Notes: generated from the letters alone by a model not told the origin. Numbered from the stretch's first letter, positions 50,540-59,988 are shown. The stretch: DNA of 64,000 bases from an uncultured Pseudoflavonifractor sp. (GCA_947577065.1 CANPTT010000008.1:1-64000), one strand, 5' to 3'. Translations and numbers: made by a program.

Positions 50540-51649
50540 TTATACCAGCTGACGGCGCTGCCGCTCCTTCTCAGCGGCCTCATCCTCGGCGGGATACCAC
50601 ATGGGAGAGGCCAGCCGCACCCGGCACGCCTCGCCCTCGGCAAAGGCGATCCGGTGGGGAGTCTGGATCTTCAGGTTTTGCTCTCCCACAGGCACGATGT
50701 ACTCGGTGCGGTCGGTGAGGAAAATGCGCTTGGCAATGTGGGTGGGATACCCCTCCTGGTCGGCGCCCAGCAGATCGATGGAGTTGGGCCGGGTGGCCAC
50801 CACCATCTGTTTGTCGGCGTCCTTGGGGATATCCAGCGCCAGGGGGTTCTCCATATCCCCCTTGGCGTAAACCTTTCCGTCCGCGATCTCCACATTGAGG
50901 AAGGTGCTCTCCCCCAGGAAGCTGTGGACAAACCGGCTGTTGGGCTTGTTGTAGAGGTTCTCCGGGGTGTCGATCTGCATGATCTTGCCCATATCGCACA
51001 CCATCATCCGGTCGGAGATCGCCATGGCCTCCGACTGGTCGTGGGTCACAAAAATAATGGTGAATCCAAACTCCCGCTGGAGCTCCTTGATCTCAAAGCG
51101 CATGGTCTCGCGGAGCTTGGGGTCCAGGTTGGAGAGGGGCTCATCCAACAGCATGACCTTGGGCTGGGTGACGATAGCCCGGGCCAGAGCGATCCGCTGC
51201 TGCTGGCCGCCGGACAGGTCGGAGGGATATACGTTCTCAAGGCCCGTAAGGCTGGTATGCTTCATGGCCGCCTTGACCCGCTGCTCGATCTCGGTCTTAT
51301 TCACCTTTTGGATCCGCAGGGGGAAGGCTACGTTTTCAAAGACGTTCATGTGGGGCCACACGGCGAAGGATTGGAACACCATGCCCAGTCCCCGCTCCTC
51401 CGGCGGGATGTAGAGATTCTTCTCCTTGGAGGAGACCAGCTTGCCGCACAGCTCGATCTCCCCCTCACTCAGGTCCTCAAACCCGGCCACCATACGCAGG
51501 GTGGTGGACTTGCCACAGCCGGAGGGGCCCAGGAAGGAAAAGCACTCGCCCTCGTGGACCTCCAGATTGAAGTCGTCCACGGCCACGATGTCGCCCAGGG
51601 TCTTGGTGGTGAAGCGCTTGGTCACATGTCTCAGTACCACTTGATCCAT
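50540..51649 (-). CDS. ABC transporter ATP-binding protein 2 (FbpC/PotA type)
   Basis: The 369-residue ATPase has Walker A GPSGCGKST, Q-loop FQSFAVWPH, signature LSGGQQQRIALARA, Walker B VMLLDEPLSNLD and the switch His in FVTHDQ. A C-terminal TOBE regulatory domain follows (VVATRPNSIDLL to the end). It belongs to the iron/spermidine/phosphonate-type importers. It is the last gene of the operon and the second distinct ATPase in it. Confidence 0.92.
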   Translation of the reverse strand: MDQVVLRHVTKRFTTKTLGDIVAVDDFNLEVHEGECFSFLGPSGCGKSTTLRMVAGFEDLSEGEIELCGKLVSSKEKNLYIPPEERGLGMVFQSFAVWPHMNVFENVAFPLRIQKVNKTEIEQRVKAAMKHTSLTGLENVYPSDLSGGQQQRIALARAIVTQPKVMLLDEPLSNLDPKLRETMRFEIKELQREFGFTIIFVTHDQSEAMAISDRMMVCDMGKIMQIDTPENLYNKPNSRFVHSFLGESTFLNVEIADGKVYAKGDMENPLALDIPKDADKQMVVATRPNSIDLLGADQEGYPTHIAKRIFLTDRTEYIVPVGEQNLKIQTPHRIAFAEGEACRVRLASPMWYPAEDEAAEKERQRRQLV

Positions 51650-51652
51650 GGC

Positions 51653-53374
51653 TCAGACCCCCTTCCTGTCCTTCGTCACCTCAGTGACGATGGTATTGCA
51701 AACAATGATAATGATAATGGCGATAGATCCCAGCGCCGCAGCCTGGGGGATCATTCCCGCGTCCCGCAGGGAGTAGATCTGCACGCCCAGGGTCCGGGTG
51801 TAGGGGCCGTACAGAAGCACCGAGGTGGTAACCTCCCGCATGGCCGGCAGGAAGATCAGGAAGAAGCCGGAGACCATAGCCGGGCGGATCAGGGGCAGGG
51901 TCACATCCTTCAGACTCTCCATGTGGCTGGCGCCGCAGGTCCGGGCCGCCTCCTCCAGAGAGGGGTGGACCTGAAGCAGGGCCGCCGAAGAGCTCTTCAT
52001 AGAGAAGGACAGGTACCGGGCGATGTAGGCGATCAGAATGATCCACAGGGTATTGTAGAGGCTGATCCCAAAGATGGCGCCGGACCAGGCCAGGATCACG
52101 CCGATCGCCAGCACTGTACCAGGCAGAGAGTAGGGCAGCACGGAGAGGATCTCCAGCATTTCCTTTCCCTTGGGCTTGATCTTCTGCACCACATAGGCGA
52201 TCAGAGTGCCCAGGAACATGCAGATGATACCCGCGCCCACCGAGAGAATAATGGAGTTCTTAATGGAGCCCAGAGTACCGTCAGACTTAAAGACCTTGAT
52301 GTAGTTATTGAAGGTAAAGTTCTCCGGCACCAGCGGCAGGCCATACGCCTTCACCAGACTCACCAGGAAGATCATCACCAGGGGCACAATGACGATGAGC
52401 ACCAGGGTGGCAATACACAGCACCAGCAGGGGGATCTTTGCACCCCGGAGCTTGATAAGAGTGGGCCGCATACTTTTGCCCTTGATGATATCGTAGCTGC
52501 CGGAGGAGAGGATCTTCTTCTGGATGACCAGAGCGACGGCCACCACCACCACAAGCATGATGGACAGGGCCGCCCCCTGGCGGATCCCCTCAAAGCTGCC
52601 TCCGGTTCGGGAGATAACGGCGTAGATCTTAGTGGGCAGGGTGAAGATGCCCTGAGAAAAGCCAAGAATAGAGGGCACGCCGAAGTGGGCCAGGGAGGTG
52701 GTCATGATAAGCAGGGCTCCCGCGGAAATGGCGGGGACCACCAGAGGAAGGGTAATCTTCCGAATAACGGTCATCTGCTTGGCCCCCGCGATCCGGGCGC
52801 ACTCCTCCAGCGTGGGATCCATCCGCTCCAGAGCGGAGACCACCTGCATGAACACGAAGGGGAAGTAGTAGGAGAGCTCCACAAAGATGATGCCACCCAG
52901 GGTGTTGATATTGACAGGGGCCTTGGAGAGGTTGAACACACTCATCAAAAGCTTATTGAGGTAGCCGGACCGGCCATTGAGCAGCAGGTCCCAGGCCATG
53001 GCCCCCAGGAAGGGGGGGAACATATAGGGGATGTTGAACAGCGCCCGCATCAGCCCCTTGGCGGGAATATCGCTGCGGCCCAGCAGCCATGCGTAGAAGG
53101 TGCCCAGGATCGTGCCCAGAAGGGTCACCCAAAAGGCGATCTTGATGGTGTTCCACATGGCCGACAGATTGCTGGGATCGGTAAGCTGGCCGATAAAAAG
53201 TTGGGGATCGAAGTGGCCCTGGTAGAAGAAGGAGTTGTAGATGATGGATACCACAGGGATGACCACCACGATAAGCAGCAGGACCACGCTGACCGCGGTA
53301 AGGACTCCGTCCACATTGACGCGTCGGCCGTCCACCGCGGCCAGGTCTTTATTTTTACTGCCAAACCGGCTCAT
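51653..53374 (-). CDS. ABC transporter permease, fused double-domain (FbpB type)
   Basis: The 573-residue protein has about twelve membrane helices and two permease units. Each has an EAA-like coupling loop: LEECARIAGAKQMTVIRKITLPLVVPA (first half) and LEEAARTCGASHMESLKDVTLPLIRPA (second half). The fusion is typical of FbpB iron(III) permeases and of relatives for phosphonates or phosphoglycerate. Each half should dock one ATPase, which fits the two different ATPase genes flanking it. Its start overlaps the first ATPase by four bases. Confidence 0.92.
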   Translation of the reverse strand: MSRFGSKNKDLAAVDGRRVNVDGVLTAVSVVLLLIVVVIPVVSIIYNSFFYQGHFDPQLFIGQLTDPSNLSAMWNTIKIAFWVTLLGTILGTFYAWLLGRSDIPAKGLMRALFNIPYMFPPFLGAMAWDLLLNGRSGYLNKLLMSVFNLSKAPVNINTLGGIIFVELSYYFPFVFMQVVSALERMDPTLEECARIAGAKQMTVIRKITLPLVVPAISAGALLIMTTSLAHFGVPSILGFSQGIFTLPTKIYAVISRTGGSFEGIRQGAALSIMLVVVVAVALVIQKKILSSGSYDIIKGKSMRPTLIKLRGAKIPLLVLCIATLVLIVIVPLVMIFLVSLVKAYGLPLVPENFTFNNYIKVFKSDGTLGSIKNSIILSVGAGIICMFLGTLIAYVVQKIKPKGKEMLEILSVLPYSLPGTVLAIGVILAWSGAIFGISLYNTLWIILIAYIARYLSFSMKSSSAALLQVHPSLEEAARTCGASHMESLKDVTLPLIRPAMVSGFFLIFLPAMREVTTSVLLYGPYTRTLGVQIYSLRDAGMIPQAAALGSIAIIIIIVCNTIVTEVTKDRKGV

Positions 53375-54465
53375 GCCGACACCTCCTTTTTCGGGGAATA
53401 GAAGCGGTAATTGAGGAATCGGACCCCAACCTCGGTCCCCTCCTTTACCACGCCCTGCCGGGCGGCGTCAAGGGTATTCTGCTGGACCCGAAGCTCCTGG
53501 TCCCCCAACTGGATAAAGTAATCGTACTCGCTTCCCAGGAACACGGAGCGGGTGACCGTGACCTTGATGGGGGAGGCGGGGTCAAAGACGATATCGTTGG
53601 GCCTCACTCCCACCTCCAGCTCTTGGGCTCCCTTGTTCTCCTCCGGGAGGACCCCGTCAGCCCAGGGAATGGTCCCACCCCCGGCGGGCTTCAGGGTCAG
53701 CTTGCCGTCCTGGACCTCCACGGGGATAAAGTTGGACACCCCAATAAACTCAAAGGTAAAGCGGTTGGCGGGACGGAGGATGATGTCCTCATCGGTGCCC
53801 ATCTGACAGAGGGTGCCGTCAGGCTCCATGACCGCCATCCGGTCGCACAGCTGAAGGGCGGATTGCTGGTCATGGGTGATATAGAGGACGGTGGTCCCGC
53901 TCTTGCGCTGGATCTCCCGGATCTCCTCCAGCATTTGTTCCCGAAGCTTGGCGTCCAGGTTGGTGATGGGCTCATCCATGACGATGATGTCGCTGTTGGT
54001 CACCAGGGCCCGGGCGATCGCCACCCGCTGCTGCTGGCCGCCGGAAAGCTGACTGGGAAGGTGGTTTGCATACTCGGTCATGTTCACCATGGCCAGGGTG
54101 TCGGCCACCCGCTGCGCGATCTCCGCCTTGCCGATCCGCTTCTTTTTCAGAGGATATCCCACATTCTCGCTTACCGTCAGGTGGGGCCACACGGCGTAGT
54201 CCTGAAAAACGATGCCGATATTCCGCCGCTCTACCGGCTGGTTGATCCGCCGGCCGGCGCTGAAAATACAGTTGTCCCCCACATAAATTTCTCCCGTTTC
54301 CGGCTTGTTGAGCCCCAGCAGGCAGCGGACCAGGGTGGTCTTGCCGCAGCCGGAGGGCCCTACCAGACAGAGGATCTCGCCGCTTTCAATGTCCAGGCTG
54401 AAATTCTTCAATATCTGGTTGGCGCCGTACTTGAAGGAGACGTCCTTAAATGAAACCTTTGCCAA
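53371..54465 (-). CDS. ABC transporter ATP-binding protein 1
   Basis: The 364-residue ATPase has Walker A GPSGCGKTT, Q-loop FQDYAVWPH, signature LSGGQQQRVAIARAL, Walker B IIVMDEPITNLD and YITHDQ, with a TOBE domain at the C-terminus. It resembles the ATPase at 50540 but the two differ widely in sequence, so they are not a recent duplicate. It follows the binding protein after a 188-base gap that contains a hairpin. Confidence 0.92.
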   Translation of the reverse strand: MAKVSFKDVSFKYGANQILKNFSLDIESGEILCLVGPSGCGKTTLVRCLLGLNKPETGEIYVGDNCIFSAGRRINQPVERRNIGIVFQDYAVWPHLTVSENVGYPLKKKRIGKAEIAQRVADTLAMVNMTEYANHLPSQLSGGQQQRVAIARALVTNSDIIVMDEPITNLDAKLREQMLEEIREIQRKSGTTVLYITHDQQSALQLCDRMAVMEPDGTLCQMGTDEDIILRPANRFTFEFIGVSNFIPVEVQDGKLTLKPAGGGTIPWADGVLPEENKGAQELEVGVRPNDIVFDPASPIKVTVTRSVFLGSEYDYFIQLGDQELRVQQNTLDAARQGVVKEGTEVGVRFLNYRFYSPKKEVSA

Positions 54466-54507
54466 AAAGTTCCCCTCCTTACTCTCTTTTTTATGGGTCT
54501 ATTTACA

Positions 54508-54544
54508 ACAAGGTGGGGGCAACGTATCGTTTCCCCCACCTTGT
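54508..54544 (-). terminator. Intercistronic hairpin, possible attenuator
   Basis: ACAAGGTGGGGG pairs perfectly (12 bp) with its complement over a 13-base loop, without a T run, between the solute-binding gene and the ATPase. It may stabilise the binding-protein mRNA or reduce expression downstream. Confidence 0.5.
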
Positions 54545-54653
54545 CAGTCACGCTTTCGTTCCCGCCCGGACAGCCGCGTTTTCCGCGGTGGGCCTTACCA
54601 AAGGTTCACCATTTGCCGGGCAGATCCTTTCCGCTGTTTGGGAGAGTGCGGGA

Positions 54654-55724
54654 TCAGGACAGGCCGAAGATCTTGTTGAAGTTCTCCAGATTGGTCTTGC
54701 CGTCGGCAGCCAGCTTTGCAAAGTCGCTTTCCAGCATAGAGGGAATGGCGGTCAGATCCACAGCCTGCTCCACATCGGTGCGGACGGAGACCAGGTTGTT
54801 GGCCACCAGGATCTCCTGACCCTCCTTGGAGAGGATGAAGTCATAGAGCAGCTTGCCGTTCTCCTCGTTGTTGCAGTCCTTCACCAGGCCGATGGGGCTG
54901 GCGATGGAAACGGTATCCTCAGGATACAGGAAAGCGATGGGGGAGCCCTCGGCCACCAGATTGGCGGTGACGTAGTCCAGGCACACGCCTACCTGATAGG
55001 CGCTGGCGGCCAGCTGGTTATGGGTGGCGGTAGTGCCGCTCTCCAGCAGACAGCCGTTGTCCTTCAGCTTCTGCATATAGTCGGTGCCGTACTTGTCAGA
55101 GCACATCATGGCGTTCATCCAGTACTTGGTGGTGCCGGCGGTGCCGGGGTCGGACATAACGATCTGGTCCTTCCACTTGGGATCCAGCAGGTCGTTCCAG
55201 GTCTTGGGCGCCTCCTCCGGGGTAACGGTGGCGGTATTGTAGGCAATGCCTACGCCCACCAGACGGGCGGCGGTGTAGTAGCCGTCGGCGTCGATGTAAG
55301 CGGGGTCAAGCCCGGCAGCCTCGGGAGAGGAGTACTGCTGAAGAATGTCCTCTTCCTTGAAGGAAACATAGTCGGCGGCGTCGCCCACCCAGATCACGTC
55401 GGCGTCCACGTGGCCGGCCTGAGCCTCGGTGGAGATCTTGGTGACCACCTTGCTGGTGCCGGCAAAGTAATACTCCATCGTCACGCCGGGATACTTCTTC
55501 TCAAAGCCCTCTTTAATGGCCACCAGCTGGTCCTCCTGCATGGAGGAGTACAGCATGACCTTGCCGGAATAGGTCTTCTCAGGGGCGGGAGCGGGGGCCT
55601 GACTCTCCACAGTGGGAGCCTGGCTCTCAGGGGCGAGAGTCTCGTCAGTCTTGCCGCTACCGCAACCGGCCAGCAGAGACAGGGTCATGACCAGGGACAG
55701 GCCGAGACAAATTTTCTTCTTCAT
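54654..55724 (-). CDS. Extracellular solute-binding lipoprotein (AfuA/FbpA type)
   Basis: The 356-residue precursor has a lipobox (SLLAGCG, Cys21), a Pro/Gln-rich linker and a periplasmic-binding fold. Blocks are GKVMLYSSMQEDQLVAIKEGFEKKYPGV, AQAGHVDADVIWVGD, GVGIAYNT and PKTWNDLLDPKWKDQIVMSDP. This is the family of iron(III), 2-aminoethylphosphonate and phosphoglycerate binding proteins, so the ligand is not fixed. It is the first gene of the operon; an extended -10 TGCTATAAA lies near 55790-55798. Confidence 0.92.
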   Translation of the reverse strand: MKKKICLGLSLVMTLSLLAGCGSGKTDETLAPESQAPTVESQAPAPAPEKTYSGKVMLYSSMQEDQLVAIKEGFEKKYPGVTMEYYFAGTSKVVTKISTEAQAGHVDADVIWVGDAADYVSFKEEDILQQYSSPEAAGLDPAYIDADGYYTAARLVGVGIAYNTATVTPEEAPKTWNDLLDPKWKDQIVMSDPGTAGTTKYWMNAMMCSDKYGTDYMQKLKDNGCLLESGTTATHNQLAASAYQVGVCLDYVTANLVAEGSPIAFLYPEDTVSIASPIGLVKDCNNEENGKLLYDFILSKEGQEILVANNLVSVRTDVEQAVDLTAIPSMLESDFAKLAADGKTNLENFNKIFGLS

Positions 55725-55885
55725 TTCACTCAGTTCCTTTCCACTCTTGATTTATGTAGCGAAGGTTTCCCCCCGCCTTTACCCGTTCATTTTATAGCAT
55801 TTCGCATAAAAACGGAAGTTTAAATTTTAAAAAAATGTGCAAAGTCACATTTTCAAACTTTGCTTTCAGGGAGTTTCCCCCTGTG

Positions 55886-55913
55886 TTGACATATTTTTCT
55901 CAACCGATATAAT
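55886..55913 (+). promoter_or_regulatory. Promoter of the membrane AraC regulator
   Basis: TTGACA (55886-55891) and TATAAT (55908-55913), both perfect, are 16 bp apart, with AGGAAGGGGG ahead of the ATG. Confidence 0.85.
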
Positions 55914-55946
55914 AGGTTTATCTTGAAAGCAGGAAGGGGGCTCCCT

Positions 55947-58007
55947 ATGGAAAAGTCCGCCAGTTCCTCCCGGCTGCGCCGGCGTCTTACCCAGGTGTGG
56001 ATCTGTATTCTTCTCCTTCTTGCCTTTTTGAGCGTTTTTCTCTTTCTGTTTTTTCAATTCCGGACCGCCGCTCTTCAGAGCATTACCGCCGCCAACGAGA
56101 GCTTTGGCAATTATGTAGATTCCGTCCTGGAGCTGTCCCACGCCAACATTCGCACCTCCGCCATGCAGGTATTCTATACCTCCTCCATCCGCAAGTTGCG
56201 TACCGCCGGGGAACTCACCCGCTCGGAGCAGATCATCGGCCTTCGGGACCTGGGCAATTTTGTCAGCAGCAGCGCTTTTATTGACAACATTATGGTCTAC
56301 AACGGGGAGGTGGACATGATCTTCACCTCAGAAAGCGGCTACGGCTCCGCCTTCTCCGGCCAATTTCACGATCAGGAGGCCTCCCACCTGCTCCTCCATC
56401 CCAAGGAGCATTCCTACCTGGTCCCCTTCAAGCGTCAGGCCGACGGGTACACCCACTACTCCTTCCTCTTTTCCGCCGACGACTCCTCCGGCTTTAGCTC
56501 CATCCTTTTGGACATCAACGCCTCCTGGTATGAATCCCAGCTCCTGGGGGCCCTTCCCCAGGACCGGCACATGATTGTGGACGGACAGGGCCAGCCCATT
56601 ATCTCCGCCAAGGAATCTATGGTCCTCCCCAGCTGGTCCGTCTTTGAAAACGCCTTTCTCTCCGCTCCGGACAGCGGTTATGTCCCGGCCGACCAATCCC
56701 CCTTTCTCTCCTCCTGCTGGGTCTATCACAGGCTGGGACAGACCGGCTGGTATTATCTGGAGTCTTTCCAGCTGGAGACGGATGCCCCCGGTCTTGTCCG
56801 TATCCAGCGGGTGGTCTTTGCCGTATTTTCCGCCATCTGCGTCGCCATTCTGATCCTCTTCGCCTACCTGCTCTTTGTGATCCTGCCCACCTTCTTCCAC
56901 ATCTCTCGGGCCCTTACCACCGTGAGTACAGAGGGAAAGGATTTTACGGAGAAGTTTGACCGGCTTCTCTCCTCCCACCAGGCTTATGAATCCAGTCGGA
57001 AGCTTCAGGAGCTCCAAGCGGGAGTCTTTCCCTCCGACACTGCCCTTCCCGTGGTCCTCATTGCCGCCAGCAATGACAGCGGAGAAAGCCTTTACAACCT
57101 GCTCCTCCTCTCCTGCGGGATCGGGGAGGCCACCGTGGCCCGGTCTGAGCTGGGAGACATCCTGGTCCTTCCCGCCTGCACCAACAAGGGCCGAAATCAC
57201 CTTTTGGGCTCTCTTCAGGGATTAAAGCTCCCCTCCCCCATTTTTGTCAGTCTCCCCTGCTATTCAGAAGAGCAGCTCTTGACCGCCTTTGACGCCTTGG
57301 ATGAGCTGCGGCGGCTGGCCTTTCTCTATCCCAATCAATCCATCCTGTGCCAGGAACTTCTGTCCGACTGCAATGAAACCAGCAGTCTTCAGCCCGAGAT
57401 GGTCTCCGCCCTGGAAACCGCTCTTAAAAAGGGACAGCTGGAGGTCGCCCAGGCCCAATGGCTGCTCCTGTTCAATCATATTCGCCGCGACCGGTACAAT
57501 GACTTCCATTTTGCTCTTCACTATGTGGACCGGACGCTTTCCTCCCTGGCCGGGGAATACGGCCTGGACCCCGCCCCCCCTATCGACGGCAGCCTTACAA
57601 GTCTTTCCGTCCTTCAGGACCATGTGGCCGCCCGTCTCAGGTCCATCACCGACGCCGCCTCCCAGCAACAGCAGCAGCTGGCGGAATCCCTGTCCGGCTC
57701 CGTCTGGGACAAGGTATACGAGCTTTACCACGATGAAAATTGCTGCAGTCAAATGATTGCCGAGCAGCTTGGCATGAGTCCAAGCTATCTTAACCGCCAG
57801 TTCCGGGCCGCAGCGGGGATGTCCGTCAACGACGCCATCCAACACGTCCGCATCGATAAGGTCTGCAAGCTCCTCCGCCAGTCGGACCTCCCCGTGGAGC
57901 AGATCGCCCGCCAGGCAGGGTACAGCAACACAAAATACTTTTTTGTCCTCTTTAAAAAGTATACCGGCAAAACCCCCTCCCAGTTCCGGAGCGATATGAC
58001 GGAGTAG
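55947..58007 (+). CDS. Membrane-spanning AraC-family regulator
   Basis: The 686-residue protein has two membrane helices (about 22-44 and 295-320) around a roughly 240-residue extracytoplasmic sensor. A cytosolic region follows, ending in a 100-residue AraC DNA-binding domain with two HTHs (CCSQMIAEQLGMSPSYLNRQFRAAAG, then VEQIARQAGYSNTKYFFVLFKKYTGKTP). This one-component layout, in the style of YesN/AraC sensors of Clostridia, lets it read an external ligand directly. It is divergent from the ABC operon and is its likely activator. The start at 55947 follows GGAAGGGGG. Confidence 0.9.
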   Translation: MEKSASSSRLRRRLTQVWICILLLLAFLSVFLFLFFQFRTAALQSITAANESFGNYVDSVLELSHANIRTSAMQVFYTSSIRKLRTAGELTRSEQIIGLRDLGNFVSSSAFIDNIMVYNGEVDMIFTSESGYGSAFSGQFHDQEASHLLLHPKEHSYLVPFKRQADGYTHYSFLFSADDSSGFSSILLDINASWYESQLLGALPQDRHMIVDGQGQPIISAKESMVLPSWSVFENAFLSAPDSGYVPADQSPFLSSCWVYHRLGQTGWYYLESFQLETDAPGLVRIQRVVFAVFSAICVAILILFAYLLFVILPTFFHISRALTTVSTEGKDFTEKFDRLLSSHQAYESSRKLQELQAGVFPSDTALPVVLIAASNDSGESLYNLLLLSCGIGEATVARSELGDILVLPACTNKGRNHLLGSLQGLKLPSPIFVSLPCYSEEQLLTAFDALDELRRLAFLYPNQSILCQELLSDCNETSSLQPEMVSALETALKKGQLEVAQAQWLLLFNHIRRDRYNDFHFALHYVDRTLSSLAGEYGLDPAPPIDGSLTSLSVLQDHVAARLRSITDAASQQQQQLAESLSGSVWDKVYELYHDENCCSQMIAEQLGMSPSYLNRQFRAAAGMSVNDAIQHVRIDKVCKLLRQSDLPVEQIARQAGYSNTKYFFVLFKKYTGKTPSQFRSDMTE

Positions 58008-58046
58008 ATAAGTTCCGTTTTCTCCCCCCAACGCACCCTTTACGGC

Positions 58047-58084
58047 AAAAATGGGCCGCCACTTTATGTGGCGGCCCATTTTTT
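58047..58084 (+). terminator. Terminator of the AraC-family gene
   Basis: A perfect 12-bp stem, ATGGGCCGCCAC around TTTAT, is followed by TTTTTTATG on the plus strand; the minus-strand flank is also T-rich. Confidence 0.88.
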
Positions 58085-58120
58085 ATGTCTGCTGCTGCAA
58101 ATATTCAGAATCGGTCATTT

Positions 58121-58585
58121 TTATTTATATAGCCCCAAGCCAATCAGGAAGTTCGGCATGCTGACCCCTATCGTTGAGATCAGCATGGTCGCCCCCGTCA
58201 CCGTCCTGCGTCTTGTAAAAGCAGCGATAGTCCCCAGCGTGATCCCCACCGCCATGGAAAACGCAAAAGCCGTAAGACCCAGTCGGGCTGTCACCGGAGC
58301 GCTCCTCGCAATTATTTCGGTCACCTGCTGTCCCTTTCGAATCAAGGACTCGCCCAAATCTCCGTGGAACAGACCCTTAATGTAAATGACATACTGCTCC
58401 CCCAGCGGCTTATCTAACCCATATTTGATATTCAAAGCCTCATAGGCTTTGACCGCGGCCGCAGTGTCGTCATCGTTGATAAATGGAGAGCCCGGGATGA
58501 TTCGTTCCAGGAAAAAGGTCACCGTGATCAGGATCGCCATGGTAACTAACCCAATAGTCAAACGCTTTAGTATATATTTCGTCAT
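58121..58585 (-). pseudogene. Truncated oligopeptide ABC permease (DppB/OppB)
   Basis: The 154 residues match the N-terminal half of DppB/OppB: MTKYILKRLTIGLVTMAILITVTFFLERIIPGSPF, then LNIKYGLDKPLGEQYVIYIKGLFHGDLGESL, then TARLGLTAFAFSMAVGITLG and GVSMPNFLIGL. Family members are about 310 residues. The frame ends at TAA after only three to four helices, before the EAA coupling loop and the last helices. No other opp/dpp genes follow; a terminator and the AraC gene lie directly after. The operon was therefore probably cut by a deletion. Confidence 0.85.
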
Positions 58586-58766
58586 CTGCCCTTCCTCCTG
58601 CCGAAATAAACGAATTTGGATTTTTTCCCAATTTTAAATTTATTTCCGGTATTTTTACCATTCATTTTTATTTTATAAGTATACATAGCGTGCCCCCTGC
58701 TGTCAATATACTTTTTACGTCACAATTTAATAAAAATTCCAAATATACCGCAATAGTTTTGTGATA

Positions 58767-58794
58767 TTTTTACCGTGCTATACAAAGTTGTCAA
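58767..58794 (-). promoter_or_regulatory. Possible promoter of the truncated dppB
   Basis: TTGACA (58789-58794) and TAAAAA (58767-58772) on the minus strand are 16 bp apart in an A/T-rich 430-base gap (58586-59015), which also holds the rpiR terminator and nothing else recognised. Confidence 0.35.
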
Positions 58795-58856
58795 AACTGT
58801 GTACAGTTAATTTTCTCCCTTTTCTCCCCATTTTTGTACCCTGCGAGGGGCAAAAG

Positions 58857-58901
58857 GGAAAAAATAGCCGCTGAGAGCTTCACAACAAATGCTCTCAGCG
58901 G
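58857..58901 (-). terminator. Terminator of the RpiR-family gene
   Basis: CCGCTGAGAGC pairs with GCTCTCAGCGG (11 bp, 12-base loop), followed on the minus strand by CTATTTTTTCC. Confidence 0.82.
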
Positions 58902-59015
58902 TTGTTCAAATTGATATTTTGTCAACCCCGTTTTTTCTGTTCAAACCATTGAAATAGAGATGTCTAAAAATAAAATAATGACATCAGCAAGTGTTTCTCT
59001 CTCCCAATTTGACAA

Positions 59016-59798
59016 TCAGGAACCGGACAATGCGGAGCCTAAGTAAGAGACCAGCACCTCGATCCAAACCAGATAGTTGGCATGCTGATCCAGAAAAAAG
59101 TCGTCTGTAAACTGATTTGTCGACGGTATATATACCGTTTTTTCTGCATATTTTTGCATAGGGCTGTTCTTTGTGCTGGTCACCAAAAGTGTGTAGACCC
59201 CCGAAGACCGAGAGACCTCAATCGCCTCCCGAAGACCCGGTGTATTTCCGGTTACCGTTAAAAAGATGTGAGCATCCTTTGGGGTCCCGACTTGAGACAG
59301 CTCCTCTACCAGAACGGGATCAAACACTGCCTCAGCGTCAAAATTGATTTTATAAAAATGGTGACGCATGTGCTGAGCGGTATAGGCGTCCCGGTTCAGC
59401 GCAAATATTTTTACCCGCTCAGAGACCATAAGCCGCTTTGCGATCTCAGCGGTCTCTGCTTCACTGATGCAGTGCTCCATTTCTCTCAGTGTATAGAGAT
59501 AGGCCTCAATAATTTTATACACTGCCGTGTCTTCCCGGTTTCCGCTTTTTATTCGTTGTCCCTTTGCCCCACTGTGGACGTAGCGGGAAAAATCGTATTT
59601 GAATTCTGTAAATCCACTGTATCCAAGCTTTTGAGAAAAGCGCATCAACGCTGTTTTCGATACGCCGCAGGCCTGCGCAAGGACTATCAAATTGCTTTTA
59701 AGAACCTCCTGACTATTTTGAGTAATATAGGAGTAGATCTGTTTTTCGCTCTTGGTAAAGGTATTCCATACCTCTGACATTCGTTCCATCGGCGTCAT
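59016..59798 (-). CDS. RpiR-family regulator (HTH + SIS domain)
   Basis: The 260-residue protein has the RpiR HTH (MSEVWNTFTKSEKQIYSYIT, LIVLAQACGVSKTALMRFSQKLGYSGFTEFKYD). A SIS-type sugar-phosphate domain follows (ISEAETAEIAKRLMVSERVKIFALN, DAHIFLTVTGNTPGLREAIEVSR, STNQFTDDFFLDQHANYLV). These regulators sense sugar phosphates. The start at 59798 has weak purine-rich sequence upstream; a longer ORF reaches 59879. It is A/T-rich relative to its surroundings and lies next to a truncated dppB, so its former operon may be lost. Confidence 0.86.
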   Translation of the reverse strand: MTPMERMSEVWNTFTKSEKQIYSYITQNSQEVLKSNLIVLAQACGVSKTALMRFSQKLGYSGFTEFKYDFSRYVHSGAKGQRIKSGNREDTAVYKIIEAYLYTLREMEHCISEAETAEIAKRLMVSERVKIFALNRDAYTAQHMRHHFYKINFDAEAVFDPVLVEELSQVGTPKDAHIFLTVTGNTPGLREAIEVSRSSGVYTLLVTSTKNSPMQKYAEKTVYIPSTNQFTDDFFLDQHANYLVWIEVLVSYLGSALSGS

Positions 59799-59959
59799 TT
59801 CTCTTTTCTTCCTCTCTCCACAAATTGGGGATAGTGCACCTGCATCCCCCTGCGGCCCTATGATCGCAGCTGAAATCAAGTCTATACGGCCCAGTATTTT
59901 TTGCGCTCCTTTAATTTTCTATTGGTCCAAACTGACAATCTCACTAATTTATGTTAATT

Positions 59960-59988
59960 ATTATATGTCAGAATTGGTTCTTTTGCAA
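59960..59988 (-). promoter_or_regulatory. Promoter of the RpiR-family gene
   Basis: TTGCAA (59983-59988) and TATAAT (59960-59965) on the minus strand are 17 bp apart. CTGACA near 59929 and TGTCAG near 59967 form a possible inverted operator. Confidence 0.7.

Noticed and set aside
50654-53401. A 915-codon plus-strand open frame opposite the ABC ATPase and permease
   Set aside because: It has a repetitive His/Gly/Asp composition without a domain, and the minus-strand ABC motifs explain the region.
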